Of a DNA stretch of 10,652 bases, positions 6,197-10,652 are shown piece by piece. The translations under genes were made by a program, and so were the position numbers. Positions within the stretch are counted from its first letter, which is position 1, and each line of letters begins with the position of its first letter. Under the pieces are notes generated by a model. The model made no database searches and was not told the origin of the DNA. It worked only from the letters and a program-made list of their open reading frames with translations. This DNA is from Cloacimonetes bacterium UBA5456 (lineage in GTDB: Bacteria; Cloacimonadota; Cloacimonadia; Cloacimonadales; Cloacimonadaceae): NCBI GenBank assembly GCA_002427325.1, contig DIQS01000039.1, positions 8,254-18,905 of the forward strand, given 5' to 3'.

Positions 6197-8773
6197 ATGA
6201 AAAAGACACTGCTTATCATCCTTTCTCTCATCTTTGGACTTTCTCTTTTTGCTCTCGACGTCAGCGGCGAGCAATACGGCTTATGGAGCTTGGACAACAG
6301 CCCCTATCTTCTCACAGGCGATGTGGAAGTGCCCGAAGGAACCATGCTCTTCATCGAACCCGGCGTCACCGTCCGTGCCATGGGCAACTTCCGCCTCAAT
6401 GTGGAAGGCGAGATTCAAGCCGTTGGCACCGAGACTGATAGCATCCGCTTTGAGAATGGACAAACCCCGCCCACGACCGTCTGGAAAGGCGTGAGACTCG
6501 CCAACAACTTCTTGCAAAGTAATTTCAAACACTGCATCTTTGAATATGCCGATTATGGGCTGAACTCCGTGGATAGCCCCGCCGAGATTTCGTATTGCAG
6601 ATTCAGCTACAACACCCGCGGGATACACCTCTATGGCATAGGAAATCTCAATCCCGCTGTCGTGAACGTGCACCACAACATCGTGGAACATTCCGTGCAA
6701 AACGGCATACTCATCCCGCAGAATAGCAACGCCTGGATTCATCACAATGAGGTGCGCTATAACGGCACATCACCCTCATATTATGGCGCAATACAGCTTT
6801 CAAACCAGTCAACGGGCGGACAAAACAGCCCCATCATCGAGCATAACTATATTCACGACAACCTCAAACAAGGGATCACCGCATGGGACGTTGTGGGAGC
6901 AAATGCCATACACCCAACCATCCGCTATAACCATATTGAATCCAACCTCACGGGAATCTATCTGCTTAATGCATCGGGACTTGTCCACGACAATCTCATC
7001 ATCAATAACTTCATACCCGGTGATGCCAACAGCGGCGCAGGGATGATGATCGGCGGTGCGACATCTGCTCCATACATCGCGGGAAACACCCTAACCGGCA
7101 ACTTTACAGCCTTCTACATCACTCAAAACGCCGTTCCCATCCTCGGCGATCTTTCCCTCAACCACCCCTTTGCCTATGGCGAAAACATCATTCAAAACAA
7201 TATCGATGAAAGCGGCACCTTGCACTCCATCGCCTGCGCAAGCTATACCGCAGGAAGCAACATCATCATGGCGCAAAACAATGACTGGGGTGTATATACG
7301 GCAGATGAAATCATGATCGGGATCACGGATCACAGCACGAACCCATCCTTCCCCACAGTGATCTTCGAGCCTTGGCTGGAGCCTTCGTCCGGCACTACTA
7401 TCACCGGCTCATTTGCTTGGGACAGCGATGATTATGACAACATCCTGCCCGAAGAACTCAAACTGCAGCTCGTAACCGTTGAAAACGGCTTAGTGCTCGA
7501 TGAATATGAGCTTGAATCTAACCCCTTCTCTGTCGAGACGCAAATAGATGAGCCATTCTACATCATACTCTGTGCGATTAACCCTGAAGACGAGATTTGG
7601 GCAGCCGCCGGCGGACTCGATGATCCCACGGTTTTTGAGCCCACATTCGGAGAAACTATCCAAATCGGCGAGATATTAATCCAAAAAGACAGGCATTATG
7701 AGAAGGAGCTTACAATTGACCCCTATCCTGACTACGAGCCCAATAACACGCGCGTTTGTACGAGATTCTTGGTATATCGACCCTATGACATCAAATACTT
7801 TCACATAGAAGGGCATCAGCGCTATCTCTATCGTCAGGATGTCTTGTTGAACGGCGAATATGAAACGCACCTTTTCCGAAACAACATTTTGTTCGACAAA
7901 ACTGGAGACTTTGAACATGGCGAAATCTGGGAACAAAGCTTTTATGTGGGAACTCAGCTGATCAATAGAGAGGTGGAGACCTTCATCGATGAATATGACA
8001 AGCCCAGCTTTGTTTACACAATTGATGAGAACATAGCCGCTCAGGAATTTATAGACCAAGACGAGCACAGGATGTATCTCTATGACGCTGAACACTATGC
8101 AGATAACTATCTTGAGATCGTTCAACACAGCCCGACTGAAAGACGCTTCCATAAGAGAGATAACGTGGATTATCCCAGCAATTTCCGCTACCGTATTCTC
8201 AATGAAGAAGGACAAGTAGATCCCGACGTCTATATATTCTCGCGCGATATTCTCTTTTGGTGGCAAGCTCCTGCAAGAAGCCAATCTCTTGATTATGAAG
8301 GATATAATCTGCTTTCAACATCCCCTCATTTTAGCGTTCCTACCCATGATCAGGACATCGCCTTTGAGCAAAATAGTGTTGAAACTCGGCTCTTCTCTCA
8401 AGGGATAACCACGATCACCCTCACCGCATTTGCCGGAGAAGAGCATTCCGACCCCGCAAACACCATCATTTTAGAATACTCCGTTTCCAATGAAGACCTC
8501 GTTCAAAAGCCGGAGCTCAGGCTCTATCCCAACCCCGTCAGATTTGCCGGCGGCGAGCTATTAAAGATTGAAAGCAAAGAGCTTACGCAAGCAAAGATGA
8601 AGGTCTATAACCTGCGCGGACAGCTTGTTTTCAGCGACATCATCTCAGACGAGAACTACAGATGGAACGGACTCAATCAACAAGGAAAGAGCCTCGGCAG
8701 CGGCGTATATATGCTGCGCATCGAAACTAAAGACGGAGCTAAACATCAACGTAAGATATTGATTATACGATGA
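6197..8773 (+). CDS. Secreted right-handed beta-helix protein with T9SS-like C-terminal domain
   Basis: An 858-residue exported protein. Residues 1-20 are a signal peptide (MKKTLLIILSLIFGLSLFA). Residues about 28-85 form the cap often seen before a helix of this kind (GDVEVPEGTMLFIEPGVTV). Residues about 95-390 hold parallel beta-helix coils with repeated N-x-I/V-x-x-N patterns, such as VNVHHNIVEHS (156), AWIHHNEVRYN (179), PIIEHNYIHDN (212), PTIRYNHIESN (240) and GLVHDNLIINN (261). Residues about 400-680 are unrecognised and rich in acidic and aromatic residues. Residues about 683-765 resemble a fibronectin type III domain (FWWQAP, EGYNLL). The last 85 residues (LRLYPNPV, MKVYNLRGQLV, GSGVYMLRI, KILIIR) match FlgD-like/T9SS type A sorting domains. 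It is probably a surface or secreted protein; polysaccharide binding or cleavage is possible for the fold, but no catalytic site is visible. AAGGAG sits five bases before the ATG. Confidence 0.87.
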   Translation: MKKTLLIILSLIFGLSLFALDVSGEQYGLWSLDNSPYLLTGDVEVPEGTMLFIEPGVTVRAMGNFRLNVEGEIQAVGTETDSIRFENGQTPPTTVWKGVRLANNFLQSNFKHCIFEYADYGLNSVDSPAEISYCRFSYNTRGIHLYGIGNLNPAVVNVHHNIVEHSVQNGILIPQNSNAWIHHNEVRYNGTSPSYYGAIQLSNQSTGGQNSPIIEHNYIHDNLKQGITAWDVVGANAIHPTIRYNHIESNLTGIYLLNASGLVHDNLIINNFIPGDANSGAGMMIGGATSAPYIAGNTLTGNFTAFYITQNAVPILGDLSLNHPFAYGENIIQNNIDESGTLHSIACASYTAGSNIIMAQNNDWGVYTADEIMIGITDHSTNPSFPTVIFEPWLEPSSGTTITGSFAWDSDDYDNILPEELKLQLVTVENGLVLDEYELESNPFSVETQIDEPFYIILCAINPEDEIWAAAGGLDDPTVFEPTFGETIQIGEILIQKDRHYEKELTIDPYPDYEPNNTRVCTRFLVYRPYDIKYFHIEGHQRYLYRQDVLLNGEYETHLFRNNILFDKTGDFEHGEIWEQSFYVGTQLINREVETFIDEYDKPSFVYTIDENIAAQEFIDQDEHRMYLYDAEHYADNYLEIVQHSPTERRFHKRDNVDYPSNFRYRILNEEGQVDPDVYIFSRDILFWWQAPARSQSLDYEGYNLLSTSPHFSVPTHDQDIAFEQNSVETRLFSQGITTITLTAFAGEEHSDPANTIILEYSVSNEDLVQKPELRLYPNPVRFAGGELLKIESKELTQAKMKVYNLRGQLVFSDIISDENYRWNGLNQQGKSLGSGVYMLRIETKDGAKHQRKILIIR

Positions 8774-9234
8774 CTATAGAACTATCAAAACTTCAAGAAA
8801 AAGCGCTTGCCCTCTTTGAAAGCAGGCTGAATTGTGCACAAAGTGTATTTGCCGTTTTTGCGGAAGAGCACGGAATTTCATTGCAACATGCGCTCAAGAT
8901 TTCTTCCACTTTTGGCGGAGGAATGAGCGTGGGCTCTGCCTGTGGCGCGCTCACCGGCGGACTCATGGCTTTGGGACTCATCCTCGGTTTTGACGAATAT
9001 GACCCGGAAACCAAGGAAAGCTTCGCAAACCTCACCGAAGAGTATGTTTGTCGCTTTTCAAAGCGCTTTGAAAGCATGGACTGCCGCGAGATCAAAAACC
9101 CGCACGAACCAGAGCTTAAAGACTTGCCACAAGAGGAGATCGACGCTATTCTACGCCAGCGTTGCGTGGATTGCGTTCTCTTCGCCGTCTCGCTGGCAGA
9201 AAATATGTTGCAAGAAAACGCCCCTCTAAAATAA
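8770..9234 (+). CDS. C_GCAxxG_C_C family putative redox protein
   Basis: A 154-residue cytosolic protein with the cysteine pattern of the C_GCAxxG_C_C family (TIGR01909 type): Cys22 in LNCAQSVF, a glycine-rich segment FGGGMSVGSACGALTGGLMALG (cut here at Cys58 in ACGALTGG), Cys94, Cys105, and Cys132/Cys135 in RCVDC. The family is presumed to be redox-active or metal-binding because of its conserved cysteines; no reaction is firmly assigned. There is no signal peptide. The start codon overlaps the stop of the beta-helix gene (ATGA at 8770-8773) and no good ribosome site precedes it, so translation probably relies on coupling to the upstream gene. That coupling is odd, since the upstream product is exported. 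Confidence 0.85.
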   Translation: MTIELSKLQEKALALFESRLNCAQSVFAVFAEEHGISLQHALKISSTFGGGMSVGSACGALTGGLMALGLILGFDEYDPETKESFANLTEEYVCRFSKRFESMDCREIKNPHEPELKDLPQEEIDAILRQRCVDCVLFAVSLAENMLQENAPLK

Positions 9235-9267
9235 TGGCATTATATAAATTATAGAGAATATTACCTT

Positions 9268-9274
9268 AGGAGGA
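9268..9274 (+). promoter_or_regulatory. Strong ribosome binding site of eno
   Basis: AGGAGGA lies five bases before the eno ATG and is the closest match in the window to the full anti-Shine-Dalgarno complement, fitting a highly expressed gene. The AT-rich gap before it (9235-9262) could hold a promoter, but I see no convincing -35/-10 pair. Confidence 0.75.
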
Positions 9275-9279
9275 ATAAA

Positions 9280-10560
9280 ATGTCCGAAATAATATATATC
9301 AAGGGACGCGAAATATTAGATTCTCGTGGAAACCCCACCGTTGAAGCAGACGTACAGCTCGAGAGCGGTGTGTTAGCCCGTGCCGGAGTGCCCAGCGGCG
9401 CATCCACGGGACAGCGTGAAGCTATCGAACTCCGCGATGGAGACAAGAGCCGTTATCTCGGCAAAGGCGTGCTCAAAGCCGTTCAAAATGTCAACGAGCT
9501 TATTGCACCCGAACTTCTTGGTGAAGAATCACTTAGCCAAGCCAATGTCGATAAGATCATGATTGATCTCGACGGCACGGATAACAAAGGCAAACTCGGC
9601 GCAAACGCCATCTTAGCCGTATCCATGGCAGTTGCACGCGCCACCTCGATCGAGCTGGATATCCCGCTCTATCGCTACCTCGGCGGCGTCAATGCCTTCA
9701 CCCTCCCCGTTCCCATGAGCAACATCATCAACGGCGGCGAACATGCCGATAACAACGTTGATATTCAAGAGTTTATGATCATGCCCTTGGGCGCAACCAG
9801 CTTCAGAGAAGCTATCCGCATGAATGCCGAGATTTTCCACGCTCTTAAGAGCATCTTGAAGGGACGCGGACTCGCCACTTCCGTTGGCGACGAAGGCGGA
9901 TTTGCCCCGAACCTCAGCTCAAACGAAGAAGCTTTGGTGGTCATCGTTGAAGCGATCGAGAAAGCCGGCTACAAACCTGGCGAAGAAATCTATATCGCGC
10001 TCGACTGTGCCGCCTCATCCTTCGTACAAGAAGATGGCAGCTATATCATTGATGGCAAGAAGCATAGCTCCGAAGAACTCATCGGATATTATGAAGAATT
10101 GGTCAAAAAATACCCTGTTTGCTCCATCGAAGACGGACTCGCCGAGAACGACTGGGCAGGCTGGAAGCTCCTCACACAGCGCCTTGGCGACAAGATTCAG
10201 CTCGTTGGCGACGACCTCTTGGTCACCAATCCCAAGCTCATCCGCAAAGGAATCGCTGAAAAAGCCGCTAATTCCGTGTTGATCAAACTCAACCAAATCG
10301 GTAGCGTTACCGAGACCATCGATGCCATCAACACCGCTCACAAAGCAGGCTGGACGGCTGTAGTCTCCCATCGCAGCGGAGAAACCGGAGATACCTTCAT
10401 CGCTGACCTCGTGGTGGCAATGAACACCGGACAGATCAAGACGGGCTCAGTCTCCCGCAGCGAAAGAGTGGATAAGTATAATCAACTCATGCGCATCGAA
10501 GAAGAACTTGGTGAAGCTGCAGTATATCCCGGGAAATCCGTGATTAAACAGCTTAGCTAA
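9280..10560 (+). CDS. eno: Enolase (phosphopyruvate hydratase)
   Basis: A 426-residue, full-length enzyme that dehydrates 2-phosphoglycerate to phosphoenolpyruvate in glycolysis, working in the cytosol as a dimer or octamer with Mg2+. Conserved elements are in order: GREILDSRGNPTVE (9-22), catalytic loop SGASTG (39-44), His155 and Glu164, Glu205 in GDEGGFAPN, metal ligands Asp242, Glu284 (SIEDG) and Asp311 (GDDLLVTN), catalytic Lys336 (IKLNQIGS), SHRSGET (363-369) and Lys387 (IKTGS). One small departure is AASSF (244-248), where most enolases have AASEF. It follows the C_GCAxxG_C_C gene by 45 bases and is closed by a strong terminator. GpmA, the preceding enzyme of the pathway, is encoded upstream in the same direction. 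Confidence 0.99.
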   Translation: MSEIIYIKGREILDSRGNPTVEADVQLESGVLARAGVPSGASTGQREAIELRDGDKSRYLGKGVLKAVQNVNELIAPELLGEESLSQANVDKIMIDLDGTDNKGKLGANAILAVSMAVARATSIELDIPLYRYLGGVNAFTLPVPMSNIINGGEHADNNVDIQEFMIMPLGATSFREAIRMNAEIFHALKSILKGRGLATSVGDEGGFAPNLSSNEEALVVIVEAIEKAGYKPGEEIYIALDCAASSFVQEDGSYIIDGKKHSSEELIGYYEELVKKYPVCSIEDGLAENDWAGWKLLTQRLGDKIQLVGDDLLVTNPKLIRKGIAEKAANSVLIKLNQIGSVTETIDAINTAHKAGWTAVVSHRSGETGDTFIADLVVAMNTGQIKTGSVSRSERVDKYNQLMRIEEELGEAAVYPGKSVIKQLS

Positions 10561-10582
10561 TCATAGAATAATCTGTAAATAT

Positions 10583-10610
10583 AAGGCCCTCTTTCGAGGG
10601 CTTTTTTTTT
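10583..10610 (+). terminator. Strong intrinsic terminator of eno
   Basis: GCCCTC (10586-10591) and GAGGGC (10596-10601) form a GC-rich six-pair stem with a TTTC loop, followed by nine T (10602-10610). The bases AAG before the stem can extend pairing with the first T residues. It starts about 25 bases after the eno stop. Confidence 0.92.
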
Positions 10611-10633
10611 GCGTTTTATTGATTTTCTCACTG

Positions 10634-10652
10634 CTTCCTTACTGGGTTCTGG
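10634..10652 (-). repeat. Right arm of a 19-bp perfect inverted repeat
   Basis: CTTCCTTACTGGGTTCTGG is the exact reverse complement of bases 8-26. It runs to the last base of the window, so the repeat may continue beyond it. It lies in noncoding sequence after the eno terminator. Confidence 0.8.

Noticed and set aside
5798..6274. Open frame of 158 codons on the - strand crossing gpmA, ferredoxin and beta-helix gene ends
   Set aside because: It covers a terminator, a promoter and the whole ferredoxin gene on the other strand; the translation is low in complexity and resembles no family.

Overview
The window is a compact bacterial stretch with every supported gene on the + strand, short intergenic gaps, AAGGAG-type ribosome binding sites and factor-independent terminators. 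The likely source is an anaerobic member of the FCB superphylum. The main evidence is a secreted beta-helix protein with a C-terminal domain like the type IX secretion (T9SS) sorting domains, supported by a small 2[4Fe-4S] ferredoxin, a PduO-type cobalamin adenosyltransferase and a C_GCAxxG_C_C protein. Cloacimonadota fits the overall look, but that assignment is a guess; nothing here is a phylogenetic marker I can place precisely.

Layout. (1) 1-216 is noncoding; it holds one arm of a 19-bp perfect inverted repeat whose partner is the last 19 bases of the window, and a candidate promoter. (2) 217-2682 encodes a secreted transglutaminase-fold protein with a second, apparently dead copy of the domain. 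(3) 2753-4955 is a tight three-gene cluster: a histidyl-tRNA-synthetase paralogue with altered catalytic arginines, RidA, and cobalamin adenosyltransferase. (4) 5059-5805 is gpmA (glycolysis), ended by a strong terminator. (5) 5949-6119 is ferredoxin, followed by a hairpin/T-tract that lies directly against the ribosome binding site of the next gene. (6) 6197-9234 is a secreted beta-helix protein overlapping by 4 bases a cysteine-rich C_GCAxxG_C_C protein. (7) 9280-10560 is eno (glycolysis), ended by a strong terminator.

How the genes fit together. GpmA and enolase catalyse consecutive lower-glycolysis steps but are separated by 3.5 kb of other transcription units, so they are neighbours rather than one operon. 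The transglutaminase-like and beta-helix proteins are exported. The remaining genes are housekeeping or redox functions. I see no phage, transposase, CRISPR, tRNA or rRNA sequence. The points most worth a second look are the HisRS paralogue that keeps its histidine-pocket tyrosines but loses two arginines, the duplicated transglutaminase architecture, the hairpin before the beta-helix gene, and the inverted repeat at the two window edges.
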